The notes: generated by a model from the letters alone, not told the origin. A DNA stretch of 24,592 nucleotides from Scatosoma sp045128175 (GCA_045128175.1 JBGVRF010000130.1:1-24592); one strand, 5' to 3'; counted from the first letter of the stretch, positions 16,481 to 23,651 are shown. A program made the numbers and translations.

Positions 16481-16525
16481 AAACACCCACTGCTTTTATG
16501 AATTGGCAAAATCAGCAAAAAGCGA

Positions 16526-17761
16526 TCACTCTATCAACACTCTTCCGTCCATACAGGAAAAGCCAACGCGAACGCCTCGCTCGCGCATCAGATCGCGCGT
16601 GTGCATCGTCAAAAGCGGCGACGTCCCGATCCCCTGCCCGAAATCGGAATCGAATATCCATTTTGCGGCAGGATACAGACACACACGGATATCCGCTATC
16701 GCGTTGTAAAAATCGTCCGAAACGCCGTTTTGTCCGTGATGCGCCATCTGTACGATGCGGCAATCTTTGATCGCCTCCGCAAATCGCACGTCCTGCAAAT
16801 ACTCGTCGCCCCGACTTGAGCCGAGATCGCCAAGAAACAGAACGCTCTCTTTCGGCGTATACATTTTATATACCACGCAAGAATTGTTGACGGGATTTTC
16901 TATATCCGCGAAATATCCTTCGTTTAAAGGCACGATCCGCACACTGCCGTATACGTATTCTTCAAAAGGAACAGGCACCGCGACCGAGCACACTTTTTTA
17001 GGATAAGTGCGAACGCAATATTCCAGCTCGTCTACGCACGGGTTATCTTCATCTCCTTTAAAATCGGGATTCTTCGCGCCGCGAAAATCGTAATAAAGCT
17101 TCTCGATCACGATATCGTGATTTTCCAATATGCCCACCAGCGCGTTGACGTGATCTTGATGAAAATGAGTCAAAAACCAAGCGTCCACATGACCGCCGAG
17201 TTCTTTTAAAAAGGCGTACAAATTGTCCGCGTCGTTGATCCCGCCGCCGTCAAACACCAATACCCGCCCTTCGGGCGTAACAACCACGTACCCGCACATC
17301 AATGCCGAAACGTTGTCCATTTGGTACAGCTTCACGCCGCCAAGCAAACACGTTCTATCAAACGTATCGTCGCTTATCTCCGCGTCGGAAAAATATACCG
17401 TCTTACCCACCGCCTTTTCCAGCCTTACGCAAACGGCGCATCTCCCGTCTTTTTCGCAGATCGGGAAATCGAAATTGACCAAGCTCCATTTATTTTGCGG
17501 AAAACCGTAATCGATCCGCTCTCCCTCGCCCGTAAACAGCGTCAGCGCATCGTATTTCCCCTCTTCGCCTTCCACAAAGAAACGGAAGGTAACGTGCGCA
17601 ATCTTACCCGCAAACGCCGCCGCATCCGACAAATAAAGGTATAGCGCGCCGTCCGCCCGGCAGACAGCCTTCACGGCGTTATTACACCGCCACCCGTTTT
17701 CCTCTAAAGACACAGCCGCGTTTTCCGCGTAAACGTCTTTTCCCGTAAACCGATATCCCAT
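16526..17761 (-). CDS. MBL-fold metal-dependent hydrolase with a novel N-terminal domain
   Basis: A 411-residue protein. Residues about 150-411 form a metallo-beta-lactamase fold: DGGG (171-174), the zinc motif HFHQDH (199-204), GDLG (311-314, Asp ligand) and AHHG (340-343), most like the ComEC/Rec2-type branch. Residues 1-145 are an unrecognised, beta-rich region. No signal peptide or membrane segment is visible, so it should be cytoplasmic. The ATG at 17761 has a strong AAAGGAG six bases upstream. It is tightly packed between the MetH activation gene (25 bases) and metH (45 bases). Its substrate is unknown; the position suggests a link to methionine or one-carbon metabolism, but that is inference only. 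Confidence 0.85.
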   Translation of the reverse strand: MGYRFTGKDVYAENAAVSLEENGWRCNNAVKAVCRADGALYLYLSDAAAFAGKIAHVTFRFFVEGEEGKYDALTLFTGEGERIDYGFPQNKWSLVNFDFPICEKDGRCAVCVRLEKAVGKTVYFSDAEISDDTFDRTCLLGGVKLYQMDNVSALMCGYVVVTPEGRVLVFDGGGINDADNLYAFLKELGGHVDAWFLTHFHQDHVNALVGILENHDIVIEKLYYDFRGAKNPDFKGDEDNPCVDELEYCVRTYPKKVCSVAVPVPFEEYVYGSVRIVPLNEGYFADIENPVNNSCVVYKMYTPKESVLFLGDLGSSRGDEYLQDVRFAEAIKDCRIVQMAHHGQNGVSDDFYNAIADIRVCLYPAAKWIFDSDFGQGIGTSPLLTMHTRDLMRERGVRVGFSCMDGRVLIE

Positions 17762-17786
17762 TCTCTTCTCCTTTCGTTACTTCCGA

Positions 17787-18449
17787 TCATTCGTTCCTGT
17801 ACGCGCAGTCCGTTTTTGCACAATCTTTACAATCTGCCTTTCCTGCGCAAGGCGTTTTCGTCAAACCTACGATCGCCGTCACCGATTTCGTCGGACTCAT
17901 CAAAAGACTGTCGTTTAAGCTCACGCCGATCTTTCTCGGCGGATCTAACACCGCGAACACCGTTTTTTGTTCCGTCAGCGGAAAATCACCGTAGCCGGGA
18001 GAAAACCGCGGTCGCGTATATAAACCCTGCGGGAAAAACTCCGCCTGTAACGCGCCGCAAAACTCGTCGCAAAGCGCCTCAACGCGTTCCGCGCCCAGCG
18101 CCTGAAACAACGCCGCCTTCGTCACGGATACGTTGGCGTAACGTTCAAACAGCCGATCCATCGCAATCCCTATCGTCGCTGCAAACACGACCGCCTTTTC
18201 GCAACCGGCCAAACGCTTTGTCCACGCTCTACTCGTTTTTGCCGAAGGGAACAAACCAAACGCTTCGTCTACGGACAGTACGCGATAACACACCCGCCCG
18301 CCGACGGAAAATTCCGTTTGCATGATACATTCTTTAAGCAGAGCGTGCGTTTTTTCGTCCGCTTCTCCGCGGCAGCCCGCGTAGCGCAACGCCTCCCGCT
18401 CGTCCACAGGCGGAAGCCCGTACGCCTTTACGATCACACCGTCAGGCAT
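17787..18449 (-). CDS. Stand-alone methionine synthase activation domain protein
   Basis: A 220-residue protein matching the B12-dependent methionine synthase activation domain: RPRFSPGYGDFPL (about 146-158) supplies the S-adenosylmethionine-binding Arg-x-x-x-Gly-Tyr signature, and SLLMSPTKSVTAIVGL (181-196) is the typical helix. In complete MetH this domain re-methylates cob(II)alamin; here it is a separate gene in the same operon as a MetH that lacks it, so the two should work together. An additional Cys-rich tail (Cys 201, 207, 210, 215) may bind a metal or an Fe-S cluster that helps deliver the electron; this is inference. The start overlaps the metF end by eight bases. Confidence 0.88.
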   Translation of the reverse strand: MPDGVIVKAYGLPPVDEREALRYAGCRGEADEKTHALLKECIMQTEFSVGGRVCYRVLSVDEAFGLFPSAKTSRAWTKRLAGCEKAVVFAATIGIAMDRLFERYANVSVTKAALFQALGAERVEALCDEFCGALQAEFFPQGLYTRPRFSPGYGDFPLTEQKTVFAVLDPPRKIGVSLNDSLLMSPTKSVTAIVGLTKTPCAGKADCKDCAKTDCAYRNE

Positions 18450-19326
18450 TTTTGCCTATAATCGCCGACAGATTGCTTTGGATCGCCGCCGCAACGTCTG
18501 GCTTGTTCATCGAATACACGTGTACGTTCGTCACGCCGTTTGCAAACAAATCGATGATCTGGTCGGTGGCGTATGCGATGCCCGCCTGCTTCATCGCCGC
18601 GGGATCGTTCCCGAAGGTATCCACGAGGCTCTTGAACCGACGAGGCATAAACGAGCCGGACAGCTTGATCGCGCGTTCCACCTGTTTCGCGTTGGTAATC
18701 GGCATGATCCCCGCCACGATCGGCACGGTGATCCCCGCTTCGCGGAGCTTATAAAGAAAATTATACAGCAGATCGTTGTCGAAAAACATTTGCGTGGTCA
18801 AAAACTCGCAGCCCGCGTCCACCTTTTCTTTCAAGTGATGTATATCCTCTTTCTGATTGACGCTTTCGGGATGCACCTCGGGATAACAAGCCCCACCGAT
18901 ACAAAGATCCGCACCGCTTGCTTTGATCTCGCGAATGAGCTCAATCGCATGCTGGTATGCCCAGCCCGAACGGTCGGCGTTCTGCAATGCCGCGGGAATA
19001 TCCCCGCGCAACGCCATGACGTTTTCAATCCCCGAGACTTTAAAGTCCTCGATACGCGCCCGCACCGTTTCCCGAGTGGACGAAACGCAGGTGAGATGAG
19101 CGAGCGACGGCACGCCGTACGTCTGTTTAATATTTTTCGCGATATCGAGAGTATATTTGCTGGTACCGCCGCCTGCGCCGTAAGTAACGCTCATAAAAGC
19201 AGGCGAAAGCTTCGCAATCTCTTCCGTCGCCGTCTTGACGCTGTCGTACGCGTCGTCCGTTTTGGGCGGAAAAACCTCAAAAGACAAAGAATAGAGGTTT
19301 TTCTTGAAAATTTCCGTCAATTTCAT
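18442..19326 (-). CDS. metF: Methylenetetrahydrofolate reductase
   Basis: Reduces methylene-THF to methyl-THF, the methyl donor for MetH. A 294-residue FAD-binding TIM-barrel enzyme of normal length. The opening SFEVFPPK carries the catalytic Glu (residue 17); AHLTCVSSTRE and NVMALRGD follow. The frame extends to a TTG (19347), but the ATG at 19326 has AAAGGAG nine bases upstream and is chosen. First gene of the operon metF - activation protein - MBL - metH, starting about 60 bases after a strong promoter. The short leader is too small for a SAM riboswitch; none is seen. Confidence 0.96.
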   Translation of the reverse strand: MKLTEIFKKNLYSLSFEVFPPKTDDAYDSVKTATEEIAKLSPAFMSVTYGAGGGTSKYTLDIAKNIKQTYGVPSLAHLTCVSSTRETVRARIEDFKVSGIENVMALRGDIPAALQNADRSGWAYQHAIELIREIKASGADLCIGGACYPEVHPESVNQKEDIHHLKEKVDAGCEFLTTQMFFDNDLLYNFLYKLREAGITVPIVAGIMPITNAKQVERAIKLSGSFMPRRFKSLVDTFGNDPAAMKQAGIAYATDQIIDLFANGVTNVHVYSMNKPDVAAAIQSNLSAIIGKNA

Positions 19327-19391
19327 TTGTGTTTTCTCCTTTCGCAAAAATAAAAAACGCTCCCGTTTTCCACCGAAAAAAACTTCACTAT

Positions 19392-19420
19392 ATTATAATA
19401 CAATCTGTAAAATTTATCAA
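19392..19420 (-). promoter_or_regulatory. Sigma-A promoter of the metF operon
   Basis: On the minus strand, TTGATA (19415-19420) and TATAAT (19392-19397) are 17 bases apart. Start near 19385. The leader holds a weak 6-bp AAAACG/CGTTTT hairpin followed by a T-rich stretch, possibly a minor attenuator. Divergent from the trmO promoter, whose -35 lies 45 bases away. Confidence 0.9.
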
Positions 19421-19464
19421 TCTTTTTTATATGCGAATGAAAAAATTCATTTATCTTTTTCGGC

Positions 19465-19493
19465 TTGACAAACCTTTGCAAATGCCGTATAAT
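19465..19493 (+). promoter_or_regulatory. Consensus sigma-A promoter of trmO, predicting a leaderless mRNA
   Basis: TTGACA (19465-19470) and TATAAT (19488-19493) are exactly 17 bases apart. The ATG of trmO begins only ten bases after the -10 box, so transcription should start at or within three bases of the start codon. No ribosome binding site precedes the ATG. Confidence 0.88.
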
Positions 19494-19502
19494 GTCTTTG
19501 TT

Positions 19503-20192
19503 ATGAAAAACGAACTTACTATCCGACCCGTTGCGTATATTCGCAGCGATTTTAAAGAGAAATTCGGCATTCCGCGCCAGAGCGGCAGAGCGCCCGCCTT
19601 GCGCGCGGAGATCGTGTTCGAGCCCGAATTCCGCACCCCCGAAGCCCTGCGCGAGATCGAGGGATTTTCCCATCTTTGGCTCATCTTCGATTTTTCCGAA
19701 GCACATCGCGAGGGCTGGAGCGCCACTGTCCGTCCGCCGCGGCTTGGCGGGAACAAGCGCGTGGGCGTGTTCGCCAGCCGTTCCCCCTTCCGTCCCAATC
19801 CGCTGGGACTATCCTGCGTGCGTTTGCTCGCCGTCGAGCGTCGGGAAACGGAGGGCGACGTACTGATCGTATCGGGCGCGGATCTGCTTGACGGCACCCC
19901 TATTTTCGATGTGAAGCCATACCTACCCCTTGCGGATCGCGTCGAAGATGCTGTCGGCGGATACTCCGAAGCGGGCGAAGGTCACCGTTTAAGCGTTATC
20001 GCCGAAGAAGCGCTACTGCAAAAGCTCCCGCCCGAAAAACGGGAAGGCTTGTTAGAATGTCTCGCCGAAGACCCCCGCCCCTCCTATCAAGACGATCCGA
20101 AACGGGTATACGGTATGCGATTTGGCGATCATGAAATCAAATTCACCGTATCGGACGCTACTCTTTACGTCATCGCCGTAGAAAACGCATAA
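19503..20192 (+). CDS. trmO: tRNA t6A37 N6-methyltransferase (TrmO/TsaA family)
   Basis: Family members methylate the N6 of threonylcarbamoyl-adenosine-37 in tRNA using S-adenosylmethionine. The 229-residue product has the family opening RPVAYIRSDFKEKFGIPRQ, the SRSPFRPNPLGLS motif (about residues 91-103) and DVKPYLPLAD in the second half; a C-terminal TrmO-like domain follows. The frame is open 58 codons further upstream, but that part is A+T rich, carries the promoters and does not look like the family; homology and the promoter place the start at the ATG 19503. The gene would then have little or no leader. It ends at a terminator shared with degV. Confidence 0.92.
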   Translation: MKNELTIRPVAYIRSDFKEKFGIPRQSGRAPALRAEIVFEPEFRTPEALREIEGFSHLWLIFDFSEAHREGWSATVRPPRLGGNKRVGVFASRSPFRPNPLGLSCVRLLAVERRETEGDVLIVSGADLLDGTPIFDVKPYLPLADRVEDAVGGYSEAGEGHRLSVIAEEALLQKLPPEKREGLLECLAEDPRPSYQDDPKRVYGMRFGDHEIKFTVSDATLYVIAVENA

Positions 20193-20223
20193 AAAAGACT
20201 GCTTATTTCAAGCAGTCTTTTTT
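20191..20223. terminator. Bidirectional terminator between trmO and degV
   Basis: A perfect 14-bp stem (20191-20204 with 20210-20223; core GACTGCTT/AAGCAGTC) flanked by six A on one side and six T on the other, loop ATTTC. It works for trmO (plus) and for the convergent degV (minus). It overlaps the last two bases of the trmO stop codon. Confidence 0.93.
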
Positions 20224-20225
20224 AC

Positions 20226-20248
20226 GTGAACGCATACCTGGTATGTCC
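20226..20248 (-). repeat. Short palindromic 3'-end repeat, copy 4
   Basis: The first 20 bases equal those at 7760-7779 (GTGAACGCATACCTGGTATG). It lies between the shared terminator and the degV stop codon at 20265, again downstream of a minus-strand gene. Confidence 0.7.
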
Positions 20249-20264
20249 AAATAAACAAATTGAA

Positions 20265-21137
20265 TTATCTATGTGCTCCCTTATTAAAGATCGCGACCGT
20301 ACCGCAACCGGAATGCGCGCCGATGACGGGACCAACGTAATTGACGTAGATCTTCACGTTCGGCAACTTCGTTTTCAAAAGAGATTTCACGTACTCCACG
20401 TCCTCCATACAATCCCCGTGGCTGATGAAAATGGGATCGCTATCATCCATATCCTGGGTCGCCAACAAGTTCTCCACCAGCGTATTGAGCGATTTTTTCC
20501 TGCCCATCGACTTACCGATCGCCACCAGCTTCCCTTCGTCGCTGACGTGCATGACAGGCTTGATCTTCAGGATCGAACCCACAATTGCTGTCGCGGTCGA
20601 AACTCTGCCGCCGCGCTTTAAATGAAACAGGTTGTCCACCGTGAAATGATGACAGATCTTCAGTTTCAATTCTTCCGCATACTTCGCCGTTTCCTCGATC
20701 GACGCACCCGTTTCCGCTTTCTTCACCGCATAGTAAAGCAACAGTCCTTCGCCCATCGACGCGCACAGCGAATCCACGACAAGGATCTTGCGTTTGGGAT
20801 ATTCCTTGCTCAGATCGCGCGCGGCCACAACGAAGCTGCCCGCCGTGCCCGAAAGCCCCGACGAAAACGCAATCACCAGCACGTCCTGTCCGTTTTCCAG
20901 ATACGGACGGATATGCGCCTTTGCAGTCTCCCCCGTCACCTGATAGGTCGTCGGCATCGCGCCGCCCCTCAGTTGCGCATAAAATTCCTTCGGATCGATC
21001 AGCTCGCCGCTTTCACCTTCATAATTCACGTTGTTCATGTTGAATCCCAGCTTTACAAGCTCGATCTCATTTTCGCGGAGGTATTCCTCCGTCATGTCAC
21101 AACCGGAATCAGTCACAATAGTAAATTTCCTGTTCAT
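20265..21137 (-). CDS. DegV family fatty-acid-binding protein
   Basis: A 290-residue member of the DegV/FakB family. In characterised members the protein holds a fatty acid for phosphorylation by FakA, allowing uptake of exogenous fatty acids into phospholipids. Visible motifs: TDSGCDM (9-15), MPTTYQVT (61-68), FSSGLSGT (91-98) and the C-terminal GPVIGAHSGCGT. The ATG at 21137 has AAAGGAG nine bases upstream. It follows minE by 39 bases and is likely co-transcribed with minD and minE. No fakA is in the window. Genomes often hold several DegV copies, so the specific ligand is unknown. Confidence 0.93.
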   Translation of the reverse strand: MNRKFTIVTDSGCDMTEEYLRENEIELVKLGFNMNNVNYEGESGELIDPKEFYAQLRGGAMPTTYQVTGETAKAHIRPYLENGQDVLVIAFSSGLSGTAGSFVVAARDLSKEYPKRKILVVDSLCASMGEGLLLYYAVKKAETGASIEETAKYAEELKLKICHHFTVDNLFHLKRGGRVSTATAIVGSILKIKPVMHVSDEGKLVAIGKSMGRKKSLNTLVENLLATQDMDDSDPIFISHGDCMEDVEYVKSLLKTKLPNVKIYVNYVGPVIGAHSGCGTVAIFNKGAHR

Positions 21138-21176
21138 TCCGCTTTTCTCCTTTCGTTTAAACTGTTATTTTTACAT

Positions 21177-21410
21177 TTATTTTAATACGTTAAACTTCTT
21201 GATACGTTCCGCCTCGAACGCAATGCTGACGTTGTAGATACCTTTCTTACACGAAAGCTCTAAACGCGGCAGTCCGATAAGGTCGAAATATTCGTTGAAT
21301 TTTTCGGAAAAATCCTGCAATACCAGCGCTTTACACGCGTCGCTCATCACCGATTTATCCGATTGCAAAACGTTGCTGATACGGGTATAATTATCCGCGA
21401 GGTTTCTCAT
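21177..21410 (-). CDS. minE: Divergent cell-division topological factor MinE
   Basis: A 77-residue protein directly after minD. RISNVLQSDKSVMSD (about 10-24) fits the MinE contact helix pattern RL-x-x-VL-x-x-DR, and LQDFSEKFNEYFDLIGLPRLEL followed by NVSIAF fits the helix plus beta-strand topology domain. Overall similarity to well-known MinE is low, so gene order carries part of the call. MinE stimulates MinD ATPase and confines the division inhibitor to cell poles. The ATG at 21410 has AAGGAAG eight bases upstream. No minC is in the window. Confidence 0.7.
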   Translation of the reverse strand: MRNLADNYTRISNVLQSDKSVMSDACKALVLQDFSEKFNEYFDLIGLPRLELSCKKGIYNVSIAFEAERIKKFNVLK

Positions 21411-21424
21411 TTTTCACGCTTCCT

Positions 21425-22195
21425 TTACAAATTCTTTTTCAATACTCTTCGGATATTTCCGATCAGCCCCGTATATCTTCGGGTAACGTCGTACAGCTTG
21501 CGTTTGCCCGTCAACACACTGCCCGCCAAAACGCGAAACGCCGCGTGCGTGTCCCTCAGATTGCCGCTATATATCCCGTATTCTTCGGGCAGGATCCCGA
21601 TCAGGGGCGTTTTTAAAAGCTCCGAGATTTCTTTCGGCGACAGACTGTCCCCCGAAAGCAACAGATCCCCCCGCACCATGTTCAGTACCACCGACAGGTC
21701 GTTGAGATGATAGCTTTTCAGAACCGTGATCACCTTGTCCGCGTCGCGGAGCGCCGCGATATGCGGGGTCGTGACGACGATCGCTTCGTCCGCCGTCGCC
21801 ACCGCGCGGTGAAACCCCTCGTCGATCCCCGCAGGACAATCGATAATGATAAAATCGAACTGCGGCGCGAGGGAATCGAGCACTACTTTTACCGCCTGTG
21901 GCGAAACGTAGCGCTCGGGCGCAGAATGACTGCTGGTGAGAAGATAAAGATTGGCATAATCGGGATGTCGGACGAGGGCCTGTTTGGCGCGGCATCTACC
22001 CTCGATGACATCCACGATATCGTAAACGACCAGATCCTCCACACCTGCGGCGACGTCAACGTTGTTGAGTCCGAAATCCGCGTCGCAAAGAATGACGCGT
22101 TGCCCGCGGCGGGCAAGCTGTGCGGAGAGATGCGCGGCAACGGTGGTTTTGCCAACGCCGCCCTTGCCCGACGTGATAACAATTTTTCTTGCCAT
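21425..22195 (-). CDS. minD: Septum-site-determining ATPase MinD
   Basis: A 256-residue ParA/MinD ATPase. The deviant Walker A KGGVGKTT has Lys 11 and Lys 16; LCDADFGLNNVD (about 36-47) is switch I and IIIDCPAG the Walker B (about 116-122). The last 14 residues, GLIGNIRRVLKKNL, form the amphipathic membrane-targeting helix that lets ATP-bound MinD attach to the inner membrane. It positions the division septum with MinE and normally MinC. The frame is open 20 codons further upstream, but the ATG at 22195 has an AAAGGAGG site eleven bases before it. The gene lies 14 bases before minE. A 400-base leader separates it from its predicted promoter. Confidence 0.95.
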   Translation of the reverse strand: MARKIVITSGKGGVGKTTVAAHLSAQLARRGQRVILCDADFGLNNVDVAAGVEDLVVYDIVDVIEGRCRAKQALVRHPDYANLYLLTSSHSAPERYVSPQAVKVVLDSLAPQFDFIIIDCPAGIDEGFHRAVATADEAIVVTTPHIAALRDADKVITVLKSYHLNDLSVVLNMVRGDLLLSGDSLSPKEISELLKTPLIGILPEEYGIYSGNLRDTHAAFRVLAGSVLTGKRKLYDVTRRYTGLIGNIRRVLKKNL

Positions 22196-22603
22196 ATCCG
22201 CGCGATCCTCCTTTCCGTTGGGTTTTCGCTGAAATTTTTCAGCATGGAAAATCATATCACAAATATCCGCGCGAAGCTTGTCGGTTTTGCACGTTTTTTC
22301 GGAATTTTCCCCGAAAACAAAACGGCGGTTATTTTACGCGACGGGCTGAAGCAGCCCGGCCTACGAAGCATGTCCGAATCATACGCACCTCTCTCGCCAC
22401 ACGCAAGCTTTCCCCTCTTGGGGGACCTAGCATATCGCTTTCCTTCACAAAAATATCGCGAATCCCGAAACTCTATATCGCCGTTTTTTCGCCTCGGACG
22501 GGAGCTCCCGACGGCAGAACCGTAGTAGGGAAGCTCCGCGCGAGACTATTGCCTCCGCTTTCAAAAACGTAAAGCCTTGGCAAACTCCGTTTTTGAAAAC
22601 TAT
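22196..22603 (-). other. Long structured minD leader; possible ncRNA or repeat, no gene seen
   Basis: From the predicted start near 22603 to the minD ATG there is no convincing reading frame, but there are many inverted repeats: TTTCAAAAACG/CGTTTTTGAAA (22559-22569 and 22588-22598) at the 5' end, a 9-bp GGAGCTCCC-type stem with one bulge near 22500-22540, CGGGCTG-CTT-CAGCCCG (22342-22358), TCCCC/GGGGA near 22411-22425, and TTTTCGG/CCGAAAA (22296-22317). ATATCGC occurs three times at 22432, 22453 and 22475. None is followed by a T tract, so there is no standard terminator. No known riboswitch or ncRNA was recognised. Confidence 0.45.
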
Positions 22604-22609
22604 GCGATT

Positions 22610-22638
22610 ATTGTACAACAAACCGCCAAAAATTTCAA
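22610..22638 (-). promoter_or_regulatory. Sigma-A promoter upstream of the minD leader
   Basis: On the minus strand, TTGAAA (22633-22638) and TACAAT (22610-22615) are 17 bases apart. It is the only good promoter seen between hisIE and minD, and would make a leader of about 400 bases. Confidence 0.75.
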
Positions 22639-22702
22639 CCCAAATTCTGCCAAAAACGCTCTACTCTCTTTTCTTAACATTCTACTGCCGCATAATGCCG
22701 TC

Positions 22703-22740
22703 TCTACCCACGGTAGAAAATACACTCTACCCACAGTAGA
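22703..22740. repeat. Tandem palindromes TCTAC-N5-GTAGA, possible operator pair
   Basis: TCTACCCACGGTAGA (22703-22717) and TCTACCCACAGTAGA (22726-22740) differ at one base and are 23 bases apart, about two helical turns. Each is a 5-bp inverted repeat. TCTACT-like half sites also occur at 22660 and 22680. They lie 65-100 bases upstream of the minD promoter and just past the hisIE terminator. Confidence 0.5.
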
Positions 22741-22787
22741 GTCCTTGAAAATAAAGGCTTTCAGCGTTTTTTACCACGCAACAAAAC

Positions 22788-22823
22788 AAAAAAATCGCCT
22801 TGAACGTTGCAACGTCCAAAGCG
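22788..22823 (-). terminator. Rho-independent terminator of hisIE
   Basis: A 13-bp stem with two G-U pairs (22811-22823 with 22796-22808; centre ACGTTGCAACGT) followed on the minus strand by A and seven T. It lies 23 bases past the hisIE stop. Confidence 0.88.
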
Positions 22824-22845
22824 GTCTTTTCCCGTTTTTGTGAAA

Positions 22846-23484
22846 TTATCTATTACGCTTGCAAAGCTCCGCACAGACCTCGGAGATCTTCACGTCCTTG
22901 ACGTTGAGTAGCATCATCATATGATACAGAAAATCCGCCGCCTCGCCGATCACCGCCGTCTTTTCCTCGTTCTTCGCCGCAATCACCAGCTCGACTGCCT
23001 CCTCGCCGACCTTCTTTGCGACGCGGTCCAATCCGCGCAAAAACAGGAAACTGGTGTAAGACCCCTCTTCGGGATTTTCTTTAAAATCCGCCAGCTTGCG
23101 TTGCAAACGGCCGAACATCTCGGCGCCGATATCGTTATATTTACCCATAATCTGGTTAGAGAAGCAGGTAAAGGTATCCTTTTCCGGATCCGCTTTTCCA
23201 TTCTGCTGCACTTTGAGCAACAACTGTTTACCGTCGTCGTTGACAAACGCCGCTATCACCTTCTGCGTGTTGCCCTCGTCCGCGCCAAACGTCGTCATCA
23301 GCCTGCTTTCAGGACAGCAATAATGCGCGTATCCCGTTTCAAACGTCTCTTTTGCCGCTTTTTCGTCCATATATGCAAGCAACAAAACCTCTCCGCTTTC
23401 ATAATCCTGTGCAACGACGGGAATAAGCCCATCCGCTCCGAATTTGATATGCTTCAATTCTGTAATTTCGTTTTTTTCAAGCAT
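22846..23484 (-). CDS. hisIE: HisIE-type protein with degenerate cyclohydrolase and intact pyrophosphohydrolase
   Basis: A 212-residue fusion of HisI (1-110) and HisE (115-212), the two histidine steps after phosphoribosyl-ATP. The HisE half looks intact: LDRVAKKVGEEAVELVIAAKN with Glu 161, 162 and 165, and GEAADFLYH with Glu 181 and Asp 184. The HisI half keeps VVAQDYESGEVLLLAYMDEKA but has lost family metal sites: the usual DCDxD is VNDDGKQ (81-87), the usual PACHTG is KADPEKD (97-103), and W-x-KGETSG is TTFGADEGN. It probably acts as phosphoribosyl-ATP pyrophosphatase, while cyclohydrolase activity is doubtful. The ATG has GGAGGTG four bases upstream. No other his gene is in view; it has its own promoter and terminator. 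Confidence 0.85.
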   Translation of the reverse strand: MLEKNEITELKHIKFGADGLIPVVAQDYESGEVLLLAYMDEKAAKETFETGYAHYCCPESRLMTTFGADEGNTQKVIAAFVNDDGKQLLLKVQQNGKADPEKDTFTCFSNQIMGKYNDIGAEMFGRLQRKLADFKENPEEGSYTSFLFLRGLDRVAKKVGEEAVELVIAAKNEEKTAVIGEAADFLYHMMMLLNVKDVKISEVCAELCKRNR

Positions 23485-23515
23485 AGCGCACCTCCGCTTT
23501 TTATCTTATAGCATT

Positions 23516-23544
23516 ATTATACTATATTTTTTCGGTTTCGTCAA
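23516..23544 (-). promoter_or_regulatory. Sigma-A promoter of hisIE
   Basis: On the minus strand, TTGACG (23539-23544) and TATAAT (23516-23521) are 17 bases apart. Start near 23509, about 25 bases before the ATG at 23484. hisIE is thus a single-gene transcript. Confidence 0.9.
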
Positions 23545-23651
23545 CAGTACAGACAAATTTTTTTTATTTTTTACAATATTTAATAAAAAGAGAGCAGGAA
23601 AGCGACGGATTTTCAGCGCCGTGAAGCTCAATCCTCGGAACATATCCCCGC

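Noticed and set aside
18478..19353. Long open frame opposite metF
   Set aside because: Antisense to metF and unlike any family I recognise; runs into the metF promoter region.
19327..19391. SAM riboswitch or T-box before metF
   Set aside because: The leader is only about 60 bases and shows only a weak 6-bp hairpin; no conserved riboswitch core was seen.
19329..19502. N-terminal extension of TrmO
   Set aside because: The region contains both divergent promoters, is A+T rich and does not resemble the family N-terminus.
22189..22572. Possible plus-strand gene in the minD leader (127 codons)
   Set aside because: No ribosome site, odd composition and overlap with inverted repeats; no family recognised.
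22703..22740. CRISPR-like repeat
   Set aside because: Only two 15-base units with an 8-base gap; too few and too close for a CRISPR array, and no cas gene is present.
22577..22843. Possible plus-strand gene between minD and hisIE (88 codons)
   Set aside because: It spans a promoter, tandem palindromes and the hisIE terminator, so it is best read as non-coding.
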